Shown here: in pieces, positions 49,256 to 59,363 of the stretch
Position numbering within the stretch: the stretch's first letter is position 1
Layout of the letters: each line of letters begins with the position of its first letter
Assembly (NCBI RefSeq): GCF_002075345.1
Contig: NZ_NAEW01000003.1
Location: forward strand, 124,001-188,000
Direction: 5' to 3'
DNA from: Citrobacter braakii
Lineage (GTDB): Bacteria > Pseudomonadota > Gammaproteobacteria > Enterobacterales > Enterobacteriaceae
Length of the DNA stretch: 64,000 nt
The notes under the pieces: model-generated
The model's database searches: none
The model's input: only the letters and a program-made list of their open reading frames with translations
What the model was told of the DNA's origin: nothing
Made by a program: the position numbers and the translations under genes

Positions 49256-52200
49256 TTAGAACGATTTCTTAAAGCCAATTGATGCATTAACCGGCGCTTC
49301 AACCTGCGACTTACTGCCACCGTTACTAAATTGCGTACCCAGTTCTCCGTAAACCTGCAGGTTTCTGTCGATAGACCATGACAGACCGGCTGCAACTTCA
49401 GTGCTGGAGTACTGTTGTGAAGACTCAAGCGTGGTGGTGGCTACCGCATTGCTAAAGTGCGTTTTGTCTTTTGAACCCAGACCCTGCCAGACGTTGACCC
49501 TGCCGTAAGGCTGGAATTTGCCATGGTTGGTGTCATAGTCAGCGACCAGACGTACGCCCAGACGGGCGGTAAAGGAATCCGCGGTATCCATTTTCACTTT
49601 CGTTTGGGTCACACCATCAAGCCGCCCGTTATCAAAGTCGCTGTATTGATAGATCAACTGAGCCTGAGGTTCCAGACTCCATGCGCTGGCGCCTAAACGG
49701 AACGATTTACCCACTTCTGTTGACGCCGTCAGCGTGTTGCCTCTGACAGTATACGAGCCGTTGTTACCGGTCGCCGCCAGGCGGGATTTATGGTTACCGT
49801 ATTGCAGGACGTTATCAACATACATCCCGTCGCCTGAGAACCAGGTGGCGTAGCCGCCGACATAAAACGCGTTGTCGTCGATGTTGCCGCCTTTGCCGTC
49901 GCTGCCTGTCTTCGTGCCTTTCACGTTGCTGTCGATATCAAGAATGCTGGTATACATCCCGGCTTTCCAGCTTTCGTTGGCATACATATCGACGCCAACC
50001 TGAATCCCCATGGTATGGGAACTGGTTTGCGTTCCAGCCGCATCATCCAGTTTGGTTTTACCGGAGTAGCCAATCATTCTTGCCCAGGCGCGATTGTCTT
50101 CATCAATACCCGGTTTAACCTCGTCACCCATACGCTGGTGCATGTTGCCTAACAGGCTGATGTCGCTCTGACGAACGACGCTGGCGAGACCAGAATACAG
50201 CATAGTTTCTGGACGATATTCGCTTCTCAGATACCAGTTTTCACCCTGACCCTGAGCGTTACCCGCATGCAGTTGATACTCAAATGCGCCTGCTGCCATA
50301 CGATCGGCGGCAAGATGGAAGGCGTCTCGTGACGTTTGTGCCGTAGTGGTTGCGCCATTGAGCGCGGTTACCACTTCGATACCATCACCAATAGTTGGTG
50401 CGCCGAGACCAGAACCATCGACATCCAATAGCGTACTACCGCTGGCTTTACCGCCATCGATAATCAGACGGTCGGCAATGCCTGCGCCGCTGCCATTTTG
50501 TGTGGCCGCCATGTTGATAGTCCCTTTTTCGCCGGTGTAATCCCCTTTGACGGTTAACGTTGTGCCAGTCTGCTGGCCGATGAGTGAAACATCGCCGCCG
50601 TTGCTCAGTCCCGCTACCGTCTGGTTGTAACCTTGCGTGTTGAGGGTAGTGTCAGCGACAACGTAGTGGTGTGATGCGCTACTCAGAGTGTTGGTATTAC
50701 CCGCCTGCAGTACACCGTTGGCAATCAGCGTTGCGCCGCTGTAGCTGTTTTCACCATGCAACTCCGTAACACCGCTGCCGGTTTGATGCAGTTGGCCTTC
50801 GCCGCTGATATTACCGGTCAGCGCCAGGGTATCGCCACGATTGACGTTGAGTACGCCGTTATCAACGATATCCCCCTGAATGCTGCCGATATCACCGCCG
50901 TTACCCAGCTGTAAAACGCCTTGCTCGATGGTGGTGCCACCGGTGTAGGTGTTATCCAGCGTCAGGGTGAGGGAGCCTTTACCAGTTTTGGTCAACTGAC
51001 CGTTACCTTCGACTTCCGTCAGCAGAGAAACGTTATGTCCGTTGGTGTCGAATGTCCCGCCGCCGGATTCCAGAGTCACCTGACGAGCGGTATCAAACGC
51101 TTCACCATATTTCAGCGTACCACCATTAAAGATAATTCCCGTCTCTGGTGCGCCAAGGTTGGTATCACCCGCCACCTGCAGCGTACCTGAGGTGATGGTG
51201 GTTCCACCGCTGTAAGTATTGTCGCCAGTGAGGATGAGCGTACCGAGGTCGCCTTTATTCAAGCCGCCGGTGCCGCGGATCACGCTGTCGATAGTCGCGG
51301 TGTAGTTAGCGCCGTCTACTGTGCCATCGCCGACGCGAATCAGCGTATTAGCCGTATCGGTGGTAATGGCTTCACCGCCCACGCGATAACCATCGGTGGC
51401 GAACTGTGCGCCACTGATGATGACGTCGCCTTTGCTGTTATCGACGGTTACATTGCCCGCTTCACCCTGGAAGACGGCGAACGCGGCATCGGTAAACGGT
51501 GCATTCAGCGCGCCTTCTGGCGTTGATTCATCCGTTGTCCAGTTGTCATTACCCTGGCTGGATTGCCAGATACCGTCGCCGCCGTTGATGACGCCGTTGT
51601 TTTTCAGCTCGCCATTCTCACCGCCGGTGCCGTCCCAGAAGCGCAGCGTCAGCCCGGCATGGTTGACCAGGTTAACCTGGTTTTTAACCGAGGTTTGTAC
51701 GTACAGGCTGTCCGCAGCTTCCGGCGCGTCGGCAATGTCCATCACATTGTTGGTTAATGTGCCGGTGTAGTTGATGACGCGGTAAACACCAACGTCAAAG
51801 CTTCCGCCTGGAGAGGTCTGGATATTGAGCTTACCGTCGAGCGTCAGATCGCCATTGACATCAATCAGGTCATTGAAGGCTCCGCCTGGGGTATAGGCCT
51901 GACCAAACTGGTAATCAAGCTGTGCGTTATCGCTGAGCGTCAGTGAACCGGTAGTCAGTTTACCCACGCTATTGATGGCCGCACCCGCGGTAATATGGCC
52001 GTCATCCAGTACATCAACCGCGCCGCCGATAATACCGTTCCCGCCGAGCGTTGCCCCAGATTTCACCGTCACCTGACCGGTCGCGGCAGACTGATTACCG
52101 TTGACCAGCAGTACGCCTTCATTGACGTCCGTGGTGCCGGTCCAGGTGTTATCGCCGGTCAGCGTTAACGTGCCGTCACCGATTTTCACCAGGCTGCCAT

Positions 52201-55200
52201 CGTTGCCGCTGATAATGCCGCTGATGGTGTCATCAAGATGCAGATTACCCAGCGACAACTCTTTATTGCCCAGTTCGACATTCCCCGCGCCGGACAACGA
52301 GCCGATAGATGTAGCGCTGTCGACTGCGCTGATATCGACCTTACCGCCTGCCAGGTTTTTAACGACAGTATTCTCTGCTAACGCCTGGTCCGCAAAGGTC
52401 ATCAGTCCGCTGTTATTCACGCTAGCAGAACCACCGCTGGCGTTTTCTTCCAGCGCCAACGTACTGTCTTTTGACACGTTAACCGTGGCCTCGCCCGCGG
52501 TGGCGTTATCGGTTAACAGCGCTTTCGCTGTGCCCGTCAGGTTCAGTTTTGCGCTCGCGGCGGTGACGTTATCCGCCAGTGTTAACAGGCTGTCGGCGAT
52601 GTTCATGGTCAGGGATTTCAGGCTGGTCTCTGTTCCGCTGACATTGAGCGTCGCCCCGTTATTGACGTTCACGGTGCTGTTTTCATTGCTACCAAAGGCC
52701 CCGGTTTTGCTGACGTTGACCGTCACATTGTTGGCATTTCCGGTACCGGCAATTTCTGTGTCGCCTTTATAGCTGTTCGCGCGATTGAGCGACAGAGTAC
52801 TGCCCGCATCGCTTGAGCTGCTGGTGACTTTCAGTTTACCGTCGCCGGTAATCTCACCGGTTGGCGTGAAGTTATGTGAATTGAGGTCAAACACCGCCGC
52901 GTTATCATTCGCGCCCAGCGCAATGGTGCGATTGCTGGTCAGGTCCGCGCCCATCTGCAGCGTGGAGCCGTTGTTGATAGCCAGGTCGGTTCCGCTCTGA
53001 CCGAGGTTGCTGTCGGCGGAAATCTGCAACGTACCGCCATCAATGCGTGTGCCGCCGCGATACGCGTTATCACCGCTGAGGATCAGACGGCCAAGGTCGG
53101 TTTTCACCAGCGTCAGCTTGTCAGTCGTGCTGGCTTCGCGGATGACGGACTCAATGGTCGCGGTATAGTTTTGCCCCGCGCCACCCGCGCCAACGCGCAG
53201 CAGCAGTTCACCGGTTCCCGGCGTCTGGCCTGCGTGAGTCGCGTTTTCCGTGGTGGCATAAGCGTTAAGTGCGTCGCCTTTAACGACATAGCCATCGGCG
53301 TCAAACTGTGCCCCGGAGAAGTTAACTTCTCCCGCGGCGTTATCCACGGTAACGGTGCCACCTTTGGTGGTGAAGACGGCAAAGGACTTCTGCGCCCAAG
53401 GTGCGTTACCTTCGCCCGTTGCCGTGGTCCAGTTGTTATCACCCTGACTGCCGATCGCCATCCATTTGCCATCGCCACCGTCAATTTTGCTGTCGCCCTC
53501 AATGCCCGACGCGCCGTGGCTCTGACTTACCGTCGCCCCGTCCCAGAACTGCAGGGTAACGCCGTTGGCGTTCACCAGGTTGACCTGTTTGTCGATAGAG
53601 GTCTGGACAAAAATATTGCTCTTATCCTGACTGTCCGGTATTGCGCCCAGCTCCAGCGTCTGGTTATCCAGCGTACCGCCGTAATTATAGATACGGTACA
53701 CGCCCGGTCCGAAGTTACCGCCTTGCGAAGTGGTAACATCCAGGGTCCCGTCCAGTTGCAGATCGCCTGCCACGTTCACCAGATCGTTTAGCGCACCGCC
53801 TGGCGTAAAGGCCTGGCCCAGTTCGAAAGCGGAGGTCGTTTTGCTGCCAAGCTGCAGATTACCGTTAACAGATAGCGTACCCGCACCGCCGTCACCGGCG
53901 CTGATGGTTGTGGCATCGTTCATCAGCACGTTACCGCCGATAATGCCCTTACCGCCCAGTGTGGACGTGCCGCTGACGGTGGTGACGCCGCGCGCCGCGC
54001 TTTGATCGCCATTCACCAGCAACGTGCCGTTGGTAACGGTGGTGTTACCGGTATAGGTATTGTTACCGTTCAGACGGGTAATGCCGCCGCCGATTTGCTG
54101 TAGCGCGCCGATACCGGAGATCACACCGTTGAGCAGCACGGTGTTGGCGCGATTAATCGCCAATACGCCGTTGTCGATGATGTCAGAGACGGCGCTCACT
54201 TCGCCTTCATTTCCACCGTCACCTAACTGCAGCGTACCGGTTTGATCAATGGTGGTAGAGCCGGTGTAGCTATTGTTGGCGGTAAACACCGTGGTGCCGC
54301 CCGCCGCACGTTCAAATTTCCCGTCGCCGCTGATGATCCCGCGATAGATCTGTGCTGCTGAGGTATCCCCCTGAGTATCGAAGATAACCTTGCTGTCTGC
54401 GCCCTGGGTGGTGACATTGTAATCGCCAATGCTTGCGGCAGTGCTGGTTGGTTCGACGTGGTCGCCGGTACGCAGCGTGGCGCCATTGTTTACAGCAAGG
54501 GTTTCGCTCGCCAGATTCAGGTTTTCAACGATGCGTACATCTGCATTTGACCCGCTGATGGTCAGTGAATCCCAGCCAGTGCCAATGTTGGTACCGGTAT
54601 TCAGGTTGTCGCTAGCCAGCGTACCAATCTTCGCACCTTTTGTATCAGTGAAGGTGAGGGCGTTGCCCGTTCCCGCTGCGGTAAGGATGTGGCGCGTTTT
54701 ATCCAGCGTCACATTGCCAATGTTGGCTTTATTGTTACCGCCAGTACCCGCGAAATTCACTTCGCCAGCATAAGAGCCGCTACGCCAGTTGAAGGTATCC
54801 GTACCTTCACCGGTGTTGATTACGCCGCTGGTCACACCGCCGCTGATATCGATGGTGTCATTGCCTTTACCAGACTGAACTGCCACGGCCGAGTCGTTGA
54901 TTGCCTGCAGGGTTCCCGTGTTGGTGATGGCTTTACTGCTGTCGCCGCTGGCGTCTATTACCGGTGAGGTGGTACTGGCAGAGATAATCTTGCCGCTGTT
55001 GGTCAATGCGCTAACGTTTTTCGCGATGATTGCTGAACCACCTGCGCTGTCATGCACGTTGATGTCGGCATTGGTGGTGATACGACCGTCCGTATTGGCT
55101 CGGATACCGCTGCCTTCGCTGTTGAGTACCTCAATGGTATAGCCTTTGCCGATGGTTAGATTACCCGTCACCGCGTCGCCATTACGTTGTTCAAAGGCGA

Positions 55201-58200
55201 AGCCGGTACCTTTACCGTTGACGTTGAGGATATTGTTCAGCCCATCGTTCATGGTCAGCGCCACGCTGGTGCGGATCCCTGGGCCATCGTTGGAGTCGAT
55301 GGTGACATCACGCAGCGTGATATTGGTGTTGTTGGCATCGTTTTGAATACCGGCACCGGTACCCTCAGCGCGGATCATCACGCTTTGCGCGGCCAGAGCG
55401 CCAGCGCCTTCGGCCAGGCGAATACCGTCAGCGGAGCCATCGGTGGTAATGCTGTCGCCAGTCATACCGTTAATCAGCAGGCTTGCCCCTTGGGTCAACA
55501 GAACGCCAGCGGTGCCATCATCAACCTGAATTTTGCCCAGCTTATTAATCTGCGCGCTGGAGCCTGAGGCGCGTACGCCGATGCCGTTGCTGACATGCAG
55601 GGCGAGGGAGGAGTTATTGGTTAAGCTACCGCCTTTTTGAACATCGACACCGATGCTGTCGACGCTGGCCAGATCGATAATCGATTTGGTATCAAGGATC
55701 AGGTTGCCCAGATTCCTCGCCACATAGGCGATTACCTTGTTGCCGCTGGCTTCAGAGGTGATCTTCGCGTTTGAGGTCAGGGTCGTGCTCGTGGCATTGC
55801 CCTGCGCATTACCATTCAACTGATGCGCCTGACCATCCACAACTCCGGCAACGGTTCTTTCACCGGTTAAATTGATGGTGGTTTTATCGCTGATGGTCCC
55901 TTTCGCGCCGCCTTCGATAACCAGCGCCGCAGAGTCAGTACCCTTAACGGTGAACGTTGCTTCACCGGTATCTACGTTACTGCCTGCGCCGGTGGCGAGT
56001 ACGCCCACGGAATTGTTACCGCTGAGAGTCAAATCCAGGTTGGAGGTGGACTGATCTTTCGGGTTAGTGGTATTACCGGCCAGCAATGCGCCATTGGCGA
56101 TACGGAAAATGGTGGTGCGATCCTGACCGTTGTCATTCATCACCGCCTGACCAATATTGGCGGTCGCGCCCTTACCATACAGGTAATAACCAATCTGATC
56201 GGTGCTGTTAAATGAGGGGCTACTTAAGCTGTCAACGTTAGCGATGGCGTTATCACGCACGTGGACGCCGATGTTACCGGCTTTATCCAGCGTAATATTG
56301 GAATAGACGTTAACCACTGCCTGACCGTTGGCGTCACCTTCCGCCCAGATGGCGTAGTTACGGTTACCGACGCCGCCTTCACCGTCCACCACGATAGCGC
56401 CTGCAGCGCTGGTGGTGACTTCGGCATTTTTGTTATTGGCGCTAACGTGGATCCCTACGTTGTTGGTGCCATTCACGTTAATCTTGCCGTCGTTACGGAT
56501 TTCCTGATTATTTTCTGCGCCGCTGTCGTGTACGGAGATGCCGTAGTTTTTACTGCTGCCCCCTTTAGAACCGCCATTGATCACGATATTGCCGGTATTG
56601 AGGACGTTGCCCGTGGCATTTCCGACCAAAATCCCCGCGGCGTTACGGACGCCGGTTCCCAGCGTGATAAGGCCGTTGTTAATCACCTCTTTGGTGCTCT
56701 TGATCATAATACCGGCGCTCAGGCTGGAACCGCCTGCCATGGTGACATCTTTAGCCGGATCGCTTGCGTCGCGACCAAGATAAATAGAGGCATTCTGAGC
56801 GTTGGTAAAGGTGGCATTCCCGGCGACTTCTACGCCATAAGCGGTGCCGCTGGCAAAGGATGTACCGCTTTTACGTCCGTCTACGACGTTAATATCGCCG
56901 TTGTTGACCCCTTGTGCATCGTCAGACAATTGCATACCAATCGCCAGCGTCAGCGAAGAAGCGGGGACGTTTTTGCTCCAGGGATCGGCTGCCGAAGCGG
57001 TACCAAAGTTATCGGTGGTGATCGCCTGGTTGATGATGCCGTTGTTAGCGATCTGGCTGGTGCCTTGACCTTGCATACCAAATGCGCCATAGCTGTTGAC
57101 GTTTTGGTTGCCGTCTTTATCGATAAACAGCCCGGAGTTGATCATCCCGTTGTTGGTTGCCGTCGCGTCTTTTGCCAGCATGCCAATCGCCAGGCTCTGC
57201 CCGGTAGACGTTCGTAATGCGTTCAGTTCGCCAAAGTTTGTGATAACCCCGCTATCAACGGCTTTCATGACGCCATTAATACTGCCGTCAACGGCAAGAA
57301 TCGCATCTTTGTTCAGGGTGCCGGAGGTGCCTGCGCCGTTGGCGTAAATAGCATGCAGCTCACCGCGGTCAGCGGTCGCGTTATTGGCATGCGATAAGCC
57401 GTCTGTCCAGACGTCGTAATCCCAACTGAGCACGTCTGAGGGCTTGCTGGAATTGATCAGACCATCAATCAGCTCGGCATACTTCGTTTGTGCTGCGGTG
57501 ACGGTAGTGACTTCATTCGCTTCCAGCCACAGTTGGATTTGGCTGACTTTTTCGCCTTCCGGGTTTTCCGCCGCGTCGCTGCTATTGCCCAACAGCCAGT
57601 CGTTAAATTCGGCCAACTCCTGCGTGTTGGTGATGTTAAATGTGCGCTCACCCGTTTCGACGACTTTGCCGTCCGTATCATAGCCGTAGGTCATGAGCGT
57701 GACATCATCGCCAAACACGGAGGTTTGCGCTGAGCCGGCGAAGGTTTTTTCAGGAATAACCGGGGCGGCGTTAAATTTTATAAAGTTATCGGATTGCCAG
57801 TAAACCTGGCTACCCGCGTCCTGAGCCTCCAGTAAGGAGGAGTCTTTGGCCAGTAATTCGATGGTATTGGCTTTGGCGCGTACATTGAGCGTGTCGTCGC
57901 CAATATTCAGATTGGCCGTGGAGCCGTTTGTCGCCAGCGCGATGCCAAATTGTTTGTAGATTTTAGACTGCGTCGGATCGTAAGTGTTTAATGCCGAATC
58001 GCCAATCTGTGATTCGGTAAGAAAGTTACTTAACGCATTGGTATCAAAGACTTTAATAGTTGTTTTTTCGCCGGGGAACGCCGGGTCGTTAATCTCAAAT
58101 TCTGTGCTCTGCGAAGGCGTTGATGATTGGTTATAAGTCAGGTATTCCGCCAGTTCCTCGGCAGTAGTAATCGTTTTTACGCCCTGGGCAGGGCTGGTGG

Positions 58201-58588
58201 CCTGCAGGGTGATTTTGCCGGTTTGCAGTAGCTCTCTGATGGTCGTTGATTCAACAACGCCACTTTGACCCGGACTGATGGTTGGGATCGCGCCGCTGAT
58301 ATTGAGTGCCTCACCAGCAGTGATATCTTCATATAAAAATCCGTAGTCGTGGACACCCTCATAATCCCCAACAGAAATACCTGTCTGGTAGTCGGCGAAG
58401 ATATTATGTCCACCGATATCGATAATCGGAGTTGCTGAAGCTTGCATTGAAGCAGCGCTTAATGCGCCGGCCGCCAGTACGGCGACAGTTTTACGTGAGC
58501 TGCTTTTTTTCTTTCCTTTGGTTAATTCGGAAACGACCACCCAGATACCGAGCGCCGCGTTCCAAATAATGCTGTAAACTTTGTTCAT
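49256..58588 (-). CDS. Giant type Va autotransporter adhesin (3110 residues)
   Basis: Residues 1-52 are an extended signal peptide (MNKVYSIIWNAALGIWVVVSE, then KKKSSSRKTVAVLAAGALSAAS, ending MQASA). Residues about 53-430 are a non-repetitive N-terminal region. About 700-1110 hold a dozen rungs of the form xxGI/V followed by a Gly/Asn turn. About 1430-2640 carry several passenger repeats (LTLTGDNTYSGGTTI type), including a duplicated block. About 2830-3110 form the beta-barrel, ending in GFKKSF. The whole protein contains no cysteine. Surface adhesion or aggregation is expected; the target is unknown. AGGG six bases before the ATG supports the start. Confidence 0.92.
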   Translation of the reverse strand: MNKVYSIIWNAALGIWVVVSELTKGKKKSSSRKTVAVLAAGALSAASMQASATPIIDIGGHNIFADYQTGISVGDYEGVHDYGFLYEDITAGEALNISGAIPTISPGQSGVVESTTIRELLQTGKITLQATSPAQGVKTITTAEELAEYLTYNQSSTPSQSTEFEINDPAFPGEKTTIKVFDTNALSNFLTESQIGDSALNTYDPTQSKIYKQFGIALATNGSTANLNIGDDTLNVRAKANTIELLAKDSSLLEAQDAGSQVYWQSDNFIKFNAAPVIPEKTFAGSAQTSVFGDDVTLMTYGYDTDGKVVETGERTFNITNTQELAEFNDWLLGNSSDAAENPEGEKVSQIQLWLEANEVTTVTAAQTKYAELIDGLINSSKPSDVLSWDYDVWTDGLSHANNATADRGELHAIYANGAGTSGTLNKDAILAVDGSINGVMKAVDSGVITNFGELNALRTSTGQSLAIGMLAKDATATNNGMINSGLFIDKDGNQNVNSYGAFGMQGQGTSQIANNGIINQAITTDNFGTASAADPWSKNVPASSLTLAIGMQLSDDAQGVNNGDINVVDGRKSGTSFASGTAYGVEVAGNATFTNAQNASIYLGRDASDPAKDVTMAGGSSLSAGIMIKSTKEVINNGLITLGTGVRNAAGILVGNATGNVLNTGNIVINGGSKGGSSKNYGISVHDSGAENNQEIRNDGKINVNGTNNVGIHVSANNKNAEVTTSAAGAIVVDGEGGVGNRNYAIWAEGDANGQAVVNVYSNITLDKAGNIGVHVRDNAIANVDSLSSPSFNSTDQIGYYLYGKGATANIGQAVMNDNGQDRTTIFRIANGALLAGNTTNPKDQSTSNLDLTLSGNNSVGVLATGAGSNVDTGEATFTVKGTDSAALVIEGGAKGTISDKTTINLTGERTVAGVVDGQAHQLNGNAQGNATSTTLTSNAKITSEASGNKVIAYVARNLGNLILDTKSIIDLASVDSIGVDVQKGGSLTNNSSLALHVSNGIGVRASGSSAQINKLGKIQVDDGTAGVLLTQGASLLINGMTGDSITTDGSADGIRLAEGAGALAAQSVMIRAEGTGAGIQNDANNTNITLRDVTIDSNDGPGIRTSVALTMNDGLNNILNVNGKGTGFAFEQRNGDAVTGNLTIGKGYTIEVLNSEGSGIRANTDGRITTNADINVHDSAGGSAIIAKNVSALTNSGKIISASTTSPVIDASGDSSKAITNTGTLQAINDSAVAVQSGKGNDTIDISGGVTSGVINTGEGTDTFNWRSGSYAGEVNFAGTGGNNKANIGNVTLDKTRHILTAAGTGNALTFTDTKGAKIGTLASDNLNTGTNIGTGWDSLTISGSNADVRIVENLNLASETLAVNNGATLRTGDHVEPTSTAASIGDYNVTTQGADSKVIFDTQGDTSAAQIYRGIISGDGKFERAAGGTTVFTANNSYTGSTTIDQTGTLQLGDGGNEGEVSAVSDIIDNGVLAINRANTVLLNGVISGIGALQQIGGGITRLNGNNTYTGNTTVTNGTLLVNGDQSAARGVTTVSGTSTLGGKGIIGGNVLMNDATTISAGDGGAGTLSVNGNLQLGSKTTSAFELGQAFTPGGALNDLVNVAGDLQLDGTLDVTTSQGGNFGPGVYRIYNYGGTLDNQTLELGAIPDSQDKSNIFVQTSIDKQVNLVNANGVTLQFWDGATVSQSHGASGIEGDSKIDGGDGKWMAIGSQGDNNWTTATGEGNAPWAQKSFAVFTTKGGTVTVDNAAGEVNFSGAQFDADGYVVKGDALNAYATTENATHAGQTPGTGELLLRVGAGGAGQNYTATIESVIREASTTDKLTLVKTDLGRLILSGDNAYRGGTRIDGGTLQISADSNLGQSGTDLAINNGSTLQMGADLTSNRTIALGANDNAAVFDLNSHNFTPTGEITGDGKLKVTSSSSDAGSTLSLNRANSYKGDTEIAGTGNANNVTVNVSKTGAFGSNENSTVNVNNGATLNVSGTETSLKSLTMNIADSLLTLADNVTAASAKLNLTGTAKALLTDNATAGEATVNVSKDSTLALEENASGGSASVNNSGLMTFADQALAENTVVKNLAGGKVDISAVDSATSIGSLSGAGNVELGNKELSLGNLHLDDTISGIISGNDGSLVKIGDGTLTLTGDNTWTGTTDVNEGVLLVNGNQSAATGQVTVKSGATLGGNGIIGGAVDVLDDGHITAGAAINSVGKLTTGSLTLSDNAQLDYQFGQAYTPGGAFNDLIDVNGDLTLDGKLNIQTSPGGSFDVGVYRVINYTGTLTNNVMDIADAPEAADSLYVQTSVKNQVNLVNHAGLTLRFWDGTGGENGELKNNGVINGGDGIWQSSQGNDNWTTDESTPEGALNAPFTDAAFAVFQGEAGNVTVDNSKGDVIISGAQFATDGYRVGGEAITTDTANTLIRVGDGTVDGANYTATIDSVIRGTGGLNKGDLGTLILTGDNTYSGGTTITSGTLQVAGDTNLGAPETGIIFNGGTLKYGEAFDTARQVTLESGGGTFDTNGHNVSLLTEVEGNGQLTKTGKGSLTLTLDNTYTGGTTIEQGVLQLGNGGDIGSIQGDIVDNGVLNVNRGDTLALTGNISGEGQLHQTGSGVTELHGENSYSGATLIANGVLQAGNTNTLSSASHHYVVADTTLNTQGYNQTVAGLSNGGDVSLIGQQTGTTLTVKGDYTGEKGTINMAATQNGSGAGIADRLIIDGGKASGSTLLDVDGSGLGAPTIGDGIEVVTALNGATTTAQTSRDAFHLAADRMAAGAFEYQLHAGNAQGQGENWYLRSEYRPETMLYSGLASVVRQSDISLLGNMHQRMGDEVKPGIDEDNRAWARMIGYSGKTKLDDAAGTQTSSHTMGIQVGVDMYANESWKAGMYTSILDIDSNVKGTKTGSDGKGGNIDDNAFYVGGYATWFSGDGMYVDNVLQYGNHKSRLAATGNNGSYTVRGNTLTASTEVGKSFRLGASAWSLEPQAQLIYQYSDFDNGRLDGVTQTKVKMDTADSFTARLGVRLVADYDTNHGKFQPYGRVNVWQGLGSKDKTHFSNAVATTTLESSQQYSSTEVAAGLSWSIDRNLQVYGELGTQFSNGGSKSQVEAPVNASIGFKKSF

Positions 58589-58784
58589 ATATAACCCTCG
58601 TCTACATTCCTGTTATGTGTATTGTTAATACATTGAGTTGTTGGCTATGGTTGGCACGCGGATGTGCTACCCGGTAATAGATTTTTGGAAATAGGATTCC
58701 CTTCCGTGCGATGCGGAATTAAAAAGTGAGCCGAAAGAAAATCTTTTAAATAATAACCGTGATAATTGTCCTTAAATAAGTCAG

Positions 58785-59363
58785 TTACGGCTGGCTATAG
58801 TGAGAAATGGTGTACTTGAGCCGGGTGTTATTTTTCCCGAGTTTTCTGGCAATGTTGCTTTTGTACGCCCCGATGGTTTTTTCACTTTTTTGTGATGCTC
58901 CAGCGATTTGAGTCAATGACCAACCCCGGGCAAGCATCATCATTACGTTAAATTCGTTTGCTGTGATTTTGTTATTTATTTCTTTGATACTACGTGGTTT
59001 TTTGTTTTGTGATATGCGCGTCACGGCAAGCAGTAACCGATCAAGGCTGGCGTCTTGATCGAGGAACAGCATGTTTTTCCCGCAAACGGTTTGAAAAATA
59101 GAAAAAGTAGCTTCATCTGCCAAAACAATAATTTTTGTGGCAGGGCGTAAAGCCATGTTGCGGATAATCCTGGCATATTTTAAAACATCTGAGTTGTCAG
59201 GATTAATAATGATGCAATCCATTTCATAAGGGATTATGTTGACGGCAGAAAGCGTCTGAGAGGAGTAGTACGCGATATCAATATATAATGATGAACCACG
59301 TAGGATTTCACGCATGCCTAGCCAGGGATAAATTGATTCACCCAAAAAAATAGCCTTAGACAT
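58785..59363 (-). CDS. LuxR-type regulator upstream of the autotransporter
   Basis: A 192-residue protein with a C-terminal GerE helix-turn-helix (ITANEFNVMMMLARGWSLTQIAGASQKSEKTIGAYKSNI) and an N-terminal half resembling a receiver without clear phosphorylation residues. AAGGAG six bases before the ATG is a strong ribosome site. It is on the same strand as, and about 200 bases upstream of, the giant autotransporter, so it probably regulates it or is co-transcribed. AT-rich and resembling MrkI/FimW-type fimbrial regulators more than quorum-sensing LuxR. Confidence 0.82.
   Translation of the reverse strand: MSKAIFLGESIYPWLGMREILRGSSLYIDIAYYSSQTLSAVNIIPYEMDCIIINPDNSDVLKYARIIRNMALRPATKIIVLADEATFSIFQTVCGKNMLFLDQDASLDRLLLAVTRISQNKKPRSIKEINNKITANEFNVMMMLARGWSLTQIAGASQKSEKTIGAYKSNIARKLGKNNTRLKYTISHYSQP

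Noticed and set aside
50820-50850. RGD tripeptide in the autotransporter passenger (NVNRGDTLAL)
   Set aside because: One RGD in 3110 residues, inside a beta-helix repeat, is not enough to infer integrin binding.
56261-57217. 318-codon open frame on the plus strand inside the autotransporter
   Set aside because: It is antisense to the repetitive passenger, whose codon bias leaves the opposite frame open. It has no ribosome site or family features. The same applies to the plus-strand frames at 52101-52772 and 53171-53791.
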